From positions 62,001 to 126,000 of the forward strand of contig QPMI01000432.1 of the NCBI GenBank assembly GCA_004431415.1: a stretch of DNA of 64,000 bases. Direction: 5' to 3'. This DNA is from Cyanophora paradoxa. Its lineage: Eukaryota; Glaucocystophyceae; Cyanophorales; Cyanophoraceae. Every line of letters starts with the position of its first letter. Position 1 is the first letter of the stretch. Both the position numbers and the translations under genes were made by a program. The notes beneath the pieces were generated by a model that worked only from the letters and a program-made list of their open reading frames with translations, made no database searches and had not been told where the DNA came from. Positions 40,677 through 54,100 of the stretch are shown here, piece after piece.

Positions 40677-43271
40677 ATGCCGCTCGCGCACAGGACGAGC
40701 GCGGCGCGTCGGAGGACTGCGGACGTCGACGGCGGCCACGATGCCTCGTTCGAGCAGCTCATGCTGTCGGAACCCGTCCTCGCGGGCCTGCGCGACGCCG
40801 GCTTTGCAAAGCCCTCGCCCATCCAGATGAAGGCCATCCCGATTGCGATCTCCGGCGCCGGTGCGGGCGCCCCTGCAAGCCGCGCACCCTCCGCGCCTGA
40901 CCCGTACGCGCCGCAGACCTCATCGCGCAGGCGAAGGCCGGGACGGGCAAGACGTGCGTGTTCGCGGTGGCGGTGCTGGAGCAGGTGGCATGCAGGGGCC
41001 CGCTCTCGAAGTACACGCAGGCGCTGGTCCTCGCCCCGACGCGCGAGATCGCGCTGCAGTCGCGAGACGTTCTCCGCGAGATCGGCCAGCACGTCCCTGG
41101 CCTCGCAGTGGAGTGCTTCATCGGCGGCTTGCCCGTCGCCGACGACGTGAAGCGCCTCCGCGAGTCCCCCGTCCACATCGCCGTCGGCACTCCCGGTGCG
41201 CTCCGGCGCGCGCGCCGCGGCACCGCGCGAGCGAGCGAGCGAGCGAGCGTGCGTGCGGGCGGGCGGGCGCAGGGCGGGTGCGGGCGCTCATCGAGAAGGG
41301 CCAGCTGCTGGTGGACGACGTGCGCGTCTCCGTGCTCGACGAGGCCGACCAGCTCGTCGACGTGGCGTTCGAGGACACCGTCATGCGCGCCCCCGTTTGA
41401 ATTTGAATTTGAAATCCGCCGCTCGTCCGCTCACGTCTTCTCCGCCGCCCGGCCGCGCAGGTGGATCCAGGCGGTGCTCCCGGCGCGGAAGCAGACCCTC
41501 GCGCTCTCCGCCACCTTCCCCGACAAGCTGCTGGAGCTCCTCACGGAGATCATGCGGGAGCCGCAGCGCGTCATGCTCTGCGGGCCCGCCGAGCCGCCCT
41601 CGCTCCTGGGCGTGCGCCAATACTACGCCTGCGTCGGGGCCGCCGAGGAGCCCAGGCGGAGCGCCGCCAAGCTGGGCCGCCTGCTCGCCCTCTTCGCCTC
41701 GGTTCCCTTCCACCAGGCCGTCGTCTTCGTCAACTCGGGGCCCAGGCGCGCCCGCCCCGCCCCGCCCCCCGCCCCGCCCCGTCCATCCATTCGCCCCGAG
41801 CCGAGCGGGCGAGGACGGGGCGGGTGGCGCAGGGCGGACGCGCTGGGCTCGCTCCTGGAGGAGGCGGGCTACCCCAGCTCCGTCATCTCCGGGGAGCGCG
41901 CGCAGGCCCGCCCCGCCCCGCCCGCCCCGCCCCGCCCGGCTTCTCTGACGCCGCACGCACGGCGGACTGACTTCGCGGCGGGCGGCAGACGGCGCGGAAC
42001 GCGGCGGTGGAGGCGACGCGCGCCTTCCGCACCCGCGTCCTCGTCTCCACCGACCTCGTGCGCTGCCAGCAGCTCCTAGGCCTAGGCCTTGGCCGCTTAA
42101 GCTTAGCGCCCGGGGGGGCGGCGGGGCGCAGACGGGGCGCGGGGTGGACCTGAGCCGCGTCAACGTCGTCGTCAACTTCGAGCTCCCCGCCTCAGACGAA
42201 GCGTGCGCCCCAGGGTCTTGAACTGAACAGTGCTCCTCGGCTCGAAGAAGCCTTCCATCCCCCGTTTCCAGCTGTTACCCTTCGTTCGCAGGTACCTCCA
42301 CCGCGTCGGCCGCACGGGCCGCTTCGGTTCGGCCCCCGCCGGCTCCCGCTCGCGTCCTGGGCGCCCTCCGCTCAGGACCGACCGACCGACCGCGGCAGGC
42401 TCGCACGGGCTGGCGCTGTCCCTGGTGGACGAGGGGCAGCTGCCCTCGCTCCTCGCCACCGCCGCCCGCCTCGGCGCCAAGGTGCCGTGAAGGAGAAACA
42501 TTTAGGCTGTCTTCGGATTCAAATTCGAGCAGGTGGAAGAGCTCCCGGAGAGGATCGACCCCGAGATCTTCGCGGCGCCCCTGGAGGAGGACGAGCGGCG
42601 CGCGACGCGTACCCCCCGTCTCTCCCACCCTATCCTCTAACCTGCTGTGCAGGGCGGCGCTGGAGCGACTCGCGGCGGCCGAGGCGAAGCGCCTGGCGGC
42701 GCTGCGGGGCGAGCCGGCGCCCGCGGGGCCGCCCTCCTCCTCCCCGGCCCCGGGCGAACGAGCCGTCGCCGAAGGCGGCGGCGACGGCGCTCTGGCGCCC
42801 TCCGTGGAACCGGAGGCGGCGGCGGAATCGGAGGCGGCAGCGTCGGGGGCGGCGGCGGAGGCGGGCAAAGATCGGCCGAGCGACAAGGCGGCAGACGGGG
42901 AGAAACAGGAGGAGGAGGGCTCTGGGGCCCCTCCTGCGAAGAAGAAGGAGGCCTCCACGCGGCCGCTGCCCAACCTGCTGCGCGGACTCGACGTCTCCCG
43001 CCTCTCCCGCGCCCGCTACCGGCCCCCCGCGCGCCCCGCGAGGGAGGCCGAGGAGGCGGAGCACGAGGGGGAGGAAGAGGATGAGAGGGAGGAGGAGGAG
43101 GAGGAGGAGGGCGGCACGACGGCCAGCAGCAGCAGCAGCGTGAGTTCGAGCAGCGTCAGCAGCACCAGCAGCGAGGACGAGGAGGACGAGGAGGAGGAGG
43201 AGGAGAAGCCCGCGGCAGTAACGGGCGCGGCGGCGGCCGCGCAGTGGGCCGCATGGTACGCGTACGCCCAG

Positions 43272-43303
<32 letters not shown>

Positions 43304-43865
43304 GCAGCAGCAGGGGTACGGGCAGTACGGCTTGCCCGGCGCCGGCGGCTGGCCCGGCGCTGGAGGCTGGAACAACGCGTACCCCGGCGGTTACGGCTGG
43401 CCCCAACCGCCCCCGCCCCCGCCGCCCCCTCCGCCGCCCCCGGCCGCGCCACAGAGCAGCCGCGCGTACGCGTACCCCCGTGAAGCGTGGGGCCCCCCTC
43501 AGGCAGCTCCCCCGAGGATGGCTCAGCCACACAGCGCTCCGTACCCGTACCCCTCCCAGTACTCGTCCTACCCCTCCGCGTACCCGGCCCACCACTCCTC
43601 GTACTCCTCCGCCCCTAGCGGCGGCCCGTGGGGCGCCTCCAGTGGTTACCCCGGGGCCCCGCCGCCCTACCCCGGCCCGCCGCCTCCCCCGCAGGACCCG
43701 TACGCATCCTACGCGACTTGGTACGCCCCATGGCAGGCGCAGCCGCAGGGGCAGGCGGCGCAGCGGCCCGCAGCCGCCGCGGCGGCCCGGGCCAGCGCGA
43801 AGGGAGGCGCCGGCACCCACAGCCACAGCCAGCCCGCACGTCCCCCGAGCCGGAGGCGGCAGTAG
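40677..43865 (+). CDS. DEAD-box RNA helicase, Gemin3/DDX20-like
   Basis: Gemin3 is the helicase of the SMN complex, which assembles snRNP cores. Helicase motifs in order: Q-motif region FAKPSPIQMKAIPIAISG; motif I AKAGTGKTCVF; Ia PTREIA; GG in CFIGGLPVADD; TPG of Ib; motif II VLDEADQLVD; motif III ALSATFP; YYACVGAAEEPRRSAAKLGR; AVVFVNS; VLVSTDL; GRGVDLSRVNVVVNFELP (V); YLHRVGRTGRFG (VI). The opening FEQLMLSEPVLAGLRDAGF and the spacing recall DDX20 rather than other DEAD families. The C-terminal half is low-complexity: Glu/Ser runs, a 15-Gln tract (43269-43313), Pro runs and Tyr/Pro/Ser repeats, with LRGLDVSRLSRARYRPP just before it. The stop TAG is at 43863-43865. Another DEAD-box subfamily is the main alternative. 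Confidence 0.85.
43269..43313 (+). repeat. CAG/CAA tract encoding 15 glutamines
   Basis: Six CAG, three CAA and six CAG codons in frame in the DDX20-like gene. The CAA interruption is symmetrical. Confidence 0.9.
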
Positions 43866-44115
43866 CGTTGGCTAGCGCAGCCCCCTCGGCCCGCGTGCCT
43901 CTCTTCTTCGTCCCTCTTCTCTCGCGCTCCTGCCGTGTATGTCTCTGTCGACGCAATGTGCATGCGACGCCCTTGGCCCGACCGGCCGGCCGGCGTGGGA
44001 TGAGCGAAATTACTAGCTTGTACTCGCACGTGGGACTCGCAGGACTCGCGGGGGGTGGGATCGGGGGTGCGGCCTAGAGGCGGGCGAGGCGGGGGGGCGG
44101 GCCCTCGAGCTCGCG
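43866..44115. other. Convergent 3' spacer, 250 bases
   Basis: Between the stops of the DDX20-like (+) and IDH (-) genes. No gene is seen; a TGTATG element occurs at 43936. Confidence 0.4.
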
Positions 44116-46979
<2,864 letters not shown>

Positions 46980-47049
46980 CAGCTAGTACCCCTCCAGCGA
47001 CGGTCGCCGGTCGGCGAGTTGTGTCCTTCACGAGCCGTGGCGTTGCGAG
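46980..47049. promoter_or_regulatory. 70-base divergent spacer (IDH and EF-hand protein genes)
   Basis: Only 70 bases separate the proposed start codons, so promoters and 5' leaders overlap. It contains a CCAGCGACGG stretch and no TATA element. If IDH starts at the internal MSKK codon in some transcripts, the available promoter region would be about 190 bases. Confidence 0.35.
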
Positions 47050-48851
47050 ATGAGTTCTCTGGAACTGTCCGAAGCGAGCTATGCAGGCCCGTGGCCCCGC
47101 CACGCCATCCGCTGCGTGACGGTTGCTGACAAGTCCGCTCGCCGCGCAGAGCTGAGAAGCTTCTTCAATACACGGGTCTGCCAAATCTTCGTAGCGTAGA
47201 GGGGGCGCGCCGCCGGTGTATCGGTCGAGCGCTCACAGCGAAGCCTCGAGAGATCTGCGAGCCGGGCAGCCTGGCAGCCAAGGCCGTTGAAGGATAATGC
47301 GGGATACAGCGCGACCAGCTGTCTGTAGGCAGTCGCTAGGCCGCGCGCGGGCGGCGAACGTTGACCCGTACTTTCTCGGTTGGCGTTGCTGACGCGGTTG
47401 CCGACGCAGGGCGATATCGAGCTCCTGCACAAAGTCTTGACCAACCCCGCCTTCATTGATAAGAACTTCTCGTGCGTTTGCTCCTGTTCGCCCCGCACTG
47501 GCCTGTCCGCCGTCTCGCTGAGCGCCCGTCGTGTGAAGGGGCCGCGTGAGTCTCAACGAGGCCAAGGCCGCCTTCACGAGCAACGGCGATGGGCTCTTTC
47601 GCGCGCTCTGCGACCTCAGCGGCGTGGCTTTCTCGCCGGTGCGAACACCCGCCGACGCCGCCGCCGCCGCGCAGCCGCCTGCCCGCGCGCTGAGCCCGAA
47701 GCCGCCGCCGCCGGCCCCGTCGCTCCCCGCAGAAGGCAAGCGTAGAGATGGACATCGTGGTGGGGTCGCTGCGCGCCCTGTACGAGAAGATGGCGGCGGA
47801 GGCCCCCCGGGGCCCCTCCCACGCGCGCCCCGCGGAGCAGGCCTACGGCGACGACCAGGGCTTCGGCTACGAGCGCCCCGCCTACGAGGCGCCGGCCGCG
47901 CCCGCCCCGGCGCCCCGCGGCCCCCCCCGTCCCACGAGCCCCAGCACGTCTTCATCCAGATCCCCCAGCCCCCGATGATGTACCCCGTGCGCCTTCTCCC
48001 CCCCTTCAGACAGGGAGCGGAGCGCGCCTGACGGCCTCTGGCCATGTGCCCCGCAGCGGTACCAGGGCCCGCCGGCGGACGAGCAGGCGCTGGAGCCGGA
48101 GCCCTCGGCGGTGCCGGCGGGGCCGCGCCCCGCGGACTTCCTGGACCACAACGGGGACGCCTTCCTCTCGCTGGCCGAGCTGCGCTCCGGCAACTTCCCG
48201 TTCGAGGCGCGGGCGTTCACGCGGGCGGCGGCGGCGTACTACGGCGACGAGGCCCGGCCCGGCGCCGTCTCCCTCGAGGCAGCGAACGCCTTCATGGCCG
48301 ACTCCCGCGCCTTCGCCGCCTTCGTCGCCGTCAACGGCGGGGACGAGGAGGAGGCCGGCGCGGCGCGGCCGGCGGCGGCGGGGACAGGCCGGGCCTCCTC
48401 CTCGTCTGCAGGGGCGCACCGGGCGGGGGCCTCGGCCTCGTCCTCCTCGCGGCACCCGATCACGCCGGACCTGGAGGACCTGATCGCCCCCGCGCACGTT
48501 TCGGTGGGCGCCCACATCGACATCCTCCCCGCCGGCGGCCGCCCCCGCTTCGACGACGACGAGGCCCCCCGCGCCTCCTCCTCCTACTCCTCCTCCTCGC
48601 GCTCCTACCCGGCCCCGCCCCGCGCCGCCGCCGCCGCCGCCGCCGAGCCCGAGGCCGACGCCGCCGTCGTCTCCAAGTTCATCGGGGCCGAGGAGGCGGA
48701 GGGGTACGACGTCGACGGGGCGGCGCTGGGCCAGGCGCTGGCCGCCGAGGAGGGCGCCGGCGCGCTGCCCTTCCACCACGAGGCCGACGAGCTCGCCCCG
48801 GCGGCCGCGGAGGAGGCCGAGGCCCTCGAGGGCGGCTCCGACCTCTTCTAG
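47050..48851 (+). CDS. EF-hand-containing protein, otherwise unrecognised
   Basis: The start at 47050 (MSSLELSEASYA) is plausible but not proven. Clear segments are GDIELLHKVLTNPAFIDKNF, LNEAKAAFTSNGDGLF with RALCDLSGVAFSP, and MDIVVGSLRALYEKMAAE. After a Pro/Ala-rich linker comes DFLDHNGDAFLSLAELRSG, a complete EF-hand loop (D-x-N-x-D-x-F-L-S-x-x-E), followed by FTRAAAAYYGD. The rest is Ala/Ser/Glu-rich with SRHPITPDLEDLIAPAHVSV, VVSKFIGAEEAEGYDVDG and a terminal acidic helix ending EGGSDLF. The stop TAG is at 48849-48851. One calcium-binding loop is visible; LTNPAFIDKNF could belong to a second degenerate helix-loop-helix. No membrane segment. A calcium-linked role is inferred only from the loop. 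Confidence 0.6.
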
Positions 48852-49331
48852 GCCCCGCCCCGCACGAGGAGGCAGCAGCCGGCCAGCCACTTTCCCCACA
48901 GATCTACATCGATACTTTCCATGTCCCTGATACCTCTACGTACACGAATACCAAACCACTGCAGTTTCTGCGCGCTTTGGCCAGTGGCGTCGGGACGTGC
49001 GAGTATCGCAGTATGGCGCGCGGCCGCCGGGCCGGTCACAGCGCGGGCTCGAGCTCCTCTAACTTTTTGGCAAGGCTTCTCAAGGCTGGAGCGCAATTGA
49101 ATCTCGTCGGCTTCAAAAATGTATTTGTACTTACTAGTCTTAACGATGTGCGCTCGCTCGAATGTACAGGATATCGAGAGGCAGCTCGCTAGCGCTGCTG
49201 CGGACTGGGCAGGCAGGCTCCCGTACCGGAGAGCCTGCCAGGATGCATCCTACTGCTACTTAGGACGGGGGCGCGGGGGGGGAGGAGGAAGGCGGGCGGT
49301 GGAAGGGGGAGGGCGGGCGCCGGGCCGGCCC
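48852..49331. other. Convergent spacer, 480 bases, with a stem-loop
   Basis: No gene is seen. Composition is more AT-rich than the flanks. It contains an inverted repeat, GGCAGGCTC and GAGCCTGCC separated by ten bases (49212-49239), suitable for a transcript stem-loop on either strand. Confidence 0.5.
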
Positions 49332-50853
49332 TCACTTGGCGAGCTTCTGGATCTCCTGGAACGTGTGCCCGTGCACGTTCCTAGGAAAGACGTGCCTGCG
49401 GCGCGCGAGTCGCGAGTCAGCCGGGGCCGGATCCCCTCCGCGGCTCCAAGAAAGGGCGCACGGGACGTAGCCGGAGTAGCCGGAGATGTGGCTGGAGAGG
49501 GCGACGGGGTTGCGAGTCCGCGTCGGGCGCCACGTCTCCTCCGCCTTCGGGAGCCCGTCCCGGCTCGGCGGCTCCCACCGCCACGGCTTCCTCGGCGCCT
49601 CCAGCTCGCCGGTGGCGCCGGCGGCGGCGGCGGCGGAGCCCGAGGCGGAGCCGAGCGGGGAGGAGGCGGTCCCGCCGAGGCCGATCATGGAGCGCGTCAT
49701 GCGCGCCGGCGCCGTCGTCGGCTTCCCGAGCTGCAGGCGGCCCCGCGCCACCAGCTGCGCGTCCAGGATCACCTGGGCGAGGGGCGGCGTCAGCTCCGCG
49801 ACACGAGCCGCCGGTTCAATGAGCGCGGACCTTGGAGTGGATGTTCTGCGGATGGATCTTCGGAATGTGCCCCGAGAAGCCCGTGATCTGAGGGCGCAAG
49901 GGCGTGAGGCGAAGGAAAGGAGCGGCGTGGAAGCGTCCGAGGCCCCTAAGAGCCGAGGGGTGATAGATGGGCTTCGGACCTGGACGTCGTCGGGGAGGGG
50001 GCAGGTGCTCCGGTCCGGCCGCGGCTCGTCGAAGTCGGGCGGCGTCTGCTTCTGCACCAGCGTCGTCGTGGGCGGCCGCAGGGCCGTCGCAGGGGCCCCC
50101 GTGGAGAGCAGGCCCCGCGCGAAGTGCTGCGTCTCGGAGACGCTCATGCCGCCGCCCCCGACCCGCGCCAGCTCGTCGTCCGCCATCACCGCGAGGCTGT
50201 GCAGCGTGTTCCTCGCCTGCGACTGCGCCGGCCAGTAGCTCTGCGAACGACGACGACGCTGAGCCGCCCGGCGACCCGCCGCGGCCGCCGCCGCCGCAGC
50301 CAAAAGCGCTCGGACCTTTGCGAAAACGTTGCCCGCCTCGATTCCCGGGACGAAGCCTCCATAGCCGCTCGGTTTGAAGTTGATGATCCTGCGGGCGCCG
50401 CCCGCGTCGGTCAAGGGCGCGGCGCCACGCGGCGCCGAGGCGTCCCGTCCCGGCTTAGCTAGGGGCGCGGCTTGTGCTCACCCTTCGGTGATCCGAGGCC
50501 TGCGCGTCACTTTCGCACTCGCGTCGAGCGTGCCGACGCGCGTCGTGTTGTAGATGTCTCTGCTGGGATAGTTCGACGAGAGTTGTTTGCCCGGACCCAG
50601 CATCGCCTCCTTTTGCGCGTCAATGAAGGTGAGTGCGTGGATGTTCCTACCGCAAACAACCGTCAGCGCAAGTCTCGCGGCGCCCCCCTCGCGCCTCGGC
50701 GAGTTCGCTGAAACCCCGAGGCGGGCGGCGGCGCCGCGCGAACCTGGGCTCAATACGGCTAACATAGCCGCCGTAGCCTGATATTTGTATGACTCCAGCG
50801 CCATATGTGGAGCCATAGCTAGTAGAGGGCCGGACGAAGTCTCCGGACGGCAT
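49332..50853 (-). CDS. CIMIP2/FAM166-like ciliary protein with GYxG repeats
   Basis: CIMIP2/FAM166 proteins are microtubule inner proteins of axonemal doublets with GYxGxxP motifs. Starting at 50853 (MPSGDFVRPSTSYGSTYG), the protein contains four such motifs: ISGYGGYVSRIEP before RNIHALTFIDAQKEAM; FKPSGYGGFVPGIEAGNVF; ITGFSGHIPKIHPQNIHSK; and ISGYSGYVP, followed across an intron by RNVHGHTFQEIQKLAK at the stop (49332-49334). The pattern I-x-G(Y/F)-x-G-x-(V/I)-P-x-I with a following N-(I/V)-H/F is regular. Between motifs lie NYPSRDIYNTTRVGTLD, SYWPAQSQARNTLHSLAVM and TPPLAQVILDAQLVARGRLQ. The link to FAM166 is by motif only. The cilium genes in the window (CEP76, TTC12, RJL) fit an axonemal role but are not linked to it. 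Confidence 0.6.
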
Positions 50854-51142
50854 CGGGGCGGCCGAGGTGCGTCTGGCTGCTTAAAGAAGTGAGGCAGAAG
50901 TACCGGCTTCTGAAACTGGTGTTTGCGCGCGGCTGCGGCGCCGGAAGATGGGAGAAGAAGCTGCGCGACCAAATTTATGTTGACAGCTGTACCCGCCCAC
51001 CGCCCTTTCCCCCCGTACTTCTCCCCCCTCGCGCTCGGGCACAATTGCAAGCGCAGCGACCGAGCGCGAGCGGGTGCAGTGGCGCCGCACAGCCAGGCGA
51101 CATTGGCTGCGTTCGTGGCATCCGGTGCAGCCGTGACCGCAC
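50854..51142. promoter_or_regulatory. 289-base divergent spacer
   Basis: Lies between the starts of the CIMIP2-like and ZFC3H1-like genes. It presumably holds both promoters. No gene or recognisable motif. Confidence 0.35.
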
Positions 51143-54100
51143 ATGGCGCGCTCGCTCTCGGCCTCGGCGCCCGATCTGTGGGTGGCGAGCCGCCTGCACG
51201 CCAGCCTGGTCATTGGCCTCGATGTAGAAGCGTCGGACAGCCCCTCCAGCGCGGCGTCTCAAGCGGCGCGGCGCGCTGAGATCCTCCGCCGCCTCGACGA
51301 CTTGCAGGCGCGGGCCCAGGTCGAAGAGCGAAACCGGAGCGATAGGGACAGCCCACAAGAGCCGCAGACGAGGCGAGCGATCTCCTCGAGCGCGCAGCCG
51401 GCGCCGGACGAGCCGGCTGTGGATCCTGAGCCGGCCCTGCGGCCGCCCTCCGCGACGCCGGAGCCGCGGCCGCCCTCCAGCTCTTCGCTCGATCCCAGTT
51501 CGAGCGGGGAGCGCGGGGAGCCGAGTTCGAGCGCGCTCCAGGAGGCCCCGCAGGACGATGCGTTTGCGTGGGAGCCCCCTCCGGCCCATCAGCAGCAGGT
51601 CTCGCGGTCATCAGAGCCCGCGGCTGCCGCCGACGTCGAATTCAGCCTCGACCCCGATCGAATGCCGGCGCCAGCGGACGAGCACGACCAGCCGGCGCCA
51701 GCGGACGAGCGTGATCAGCCGGCGCCAGCGGAGGAACATGAACAGCCGGCGCCAGCGGACGAGCCTGACCAGCCGCCGTCGGCAATGCAGCTGGACTCGA
51801 ACCTGGAGGAAGGGCTCTCGGAGCTCTTTGCGGAGGCGCGGAACGCAGTTGCCTCCGCCGCAGCAGCCGAGAGCTCCGGCTCGCCGCTTCGCAACGCGGC
51901 GGTCGCGTCGCCGGCCCCCGAGATCGACGCGCCCGCGGCGCCGGCCTCGCCGGACCATCGCGCCGCGGCCGCCCCCGTCGCGATGGCGGTCGATGCGGCG
52001 GCGGCGGACCCCGAGGCGCTCGCGATCGACGCGTACGCCCCGGCGGCCGAGCGCTCATCCTCCAGCTTCGTGTTCCCCTGCGCCCTCCACCACGACGGCA
52101 CGGCCGTCTGGTCCCAAGTCGGCGGCGTCCTACTCGACCCCTGCTTCTTCCCGCTCCCGCTGGCGGCCCTCCCTGCGGAGAAGTTCATGCCGCCGCCGCG
52201 CTGCGGGCCCGCGAACCACGAGCGGCTCGTGGAGATCTCGCGGGACGTCGTCCGGCACCACCCCATGCGGGCCTTCCGCACCTTCCGATTCCACCCCTAC
52301 TACCGCCAGGCGGGGGTGCGAGGGGCCCCTGATCTCTCCTCCCCGGCCGAGCCGCTCTGGCCTGACGCTCCCCGCAGCTGCGCGTCTCCTCGGCGTCGCT
52401 CTGCGTTCGGCTGCAGCGTGACGTGGCCCTGTGCCCCCAGGAGCCGTGCCCCGACCCCTTCTGCGCCCTCCAGCACGTCGCGCCCCAGGGTGCGATCCAA
52501 AAGAGTCCGAGCACTCCAAATTTGATCCGGGGGCCGCGGCGGCAGACGGGGAGCTGCTCGAGGACCTTGCGGCGCAGGGCGAGGCGCTGAGCGCGGTGAC
52601 CCCGGCGGAGAAGGTCCGAGTCCGCGCCCCGCCGCGTACAAAAGAACGTGGGCGCAGCCTGGCCCGTCCCACCTGATACACCCCTCGCGCACACACACAG
52701 CTCGCGAAGCAGCTGCGGGTGAAGGTCTCGAGCTACAAGAAGCTGTGCAGGAAGAGCAACATCGAGGTCCGCCCGCCCGCCCTTGCGAGGCTCCCAGCCT
52801 CCAGAGCTTAGGTGGGGCAGGCGGTGGCGCGGCGGCTGGTGGAGGACGTGGCGCGGCGGCTGCCGGCCTCCTCCCTCGCGCTCCCGGGCCTCGTCCTCGC
52901 CGAGGAGTGCTGCCCCGCAAGGCAAGGGGAACTACTCGAGGGGGACGCGGCGCCGGGTCACGGCCGCGGCCAGGAGGAGGAGGGCCCGGGCGAGGCGCTC
53001 GCCTCCTCCTCCTTCTCCTCCGGATCCTCCGACGAGGACGAGGACGAGGGCGAGGGCCCGAGGCTGATCTCGGGGTCGAAATCGAGGCGGCGTGGACGCG
53101 GGGCGGAGCCGCCGCCGCGTGGGAAGGCCTCGGGGTCGCCCGCCCTCGACGCGCGGCGCCCCGAGAGCTGGGTGCTCCACATACAGGTCCCCACCCCCTC
53201 CCCCTCCCCCGTCCCCTCTGACCGGCGCCGGCGTGCAGAGGACGGGGCGGTCGGTGGCGGAGGGGCGCCACCCGGCCTCCTCCCTCGACCTCCTCTGCGA
53301 AAAGGTGCTATGGAGCTCGCTAGCTCTGATTGCGCCCGGCCGACGATCTCCCTGTCCGCGGTCCCTGTCCGACGACCCGGCTCGCCTAAGCTAACATACG
53401 CTCTTCAAGGCGCTAGCTAGCTAGCCTAGCTTCATTGCACCCGGCCGACGGCCTCCTTGTCCGCGTGCCCAACATACATACGCATACGTCTTCGTGGCGC
53501 TGGCTCGCTAGCCTAGCTTCATTGTCCGCGCGCAGGCGGCGCGGGCGTGCCCGGGGAGCTACGCCGTGTGGGCGGCCCTCTGCGACTGCGCCCGCACCCC
53601 CGAGGCCAAGCTCGCCGCCCTCGCCCGCGCCTTGTCCGCCGCCGATGGCATGCGTGCGTCGACGTACCCCCCTGCGAACCGCCTTCGGAAGCCCCTCTGA
53701 TTGATCCCTCCGCAGCGGGCGAGTGCGCGCTGGACCTCGTCCTCCGCGCCGGTGCGCTGAGGCGGGGAGGCGCCCCCCGCTAGCCCTCCTCAGCTCTCCT
53801 AAGCCTCCCGCCGCGCCTGCTCGTGAACTTAAACTGCCCACCATCACCTTTACCTTTGTCCTCCCGCCGCGCCCCGCCCGACCCGCGTGGCGCCCCGCGC
53901 AGCGGCGCTCCGGTGCGCGGCGGGGCGGCCGGAGGAGGCGGCGGAGGGCCTCGCGGCGGCGCTGCGGGAGCAGGGGCCCGCGGACGCGCCCGAACTCCCG
54001 CCGGAGTGGGCCGCCGGCGCCGCCCTCGGGCCGGCCGAGGCCGCCGTCGCATGGCTCGTCAGGTTCGGCCGCCCGGCGCTCTCGGGGCGGCTAGACGGCT

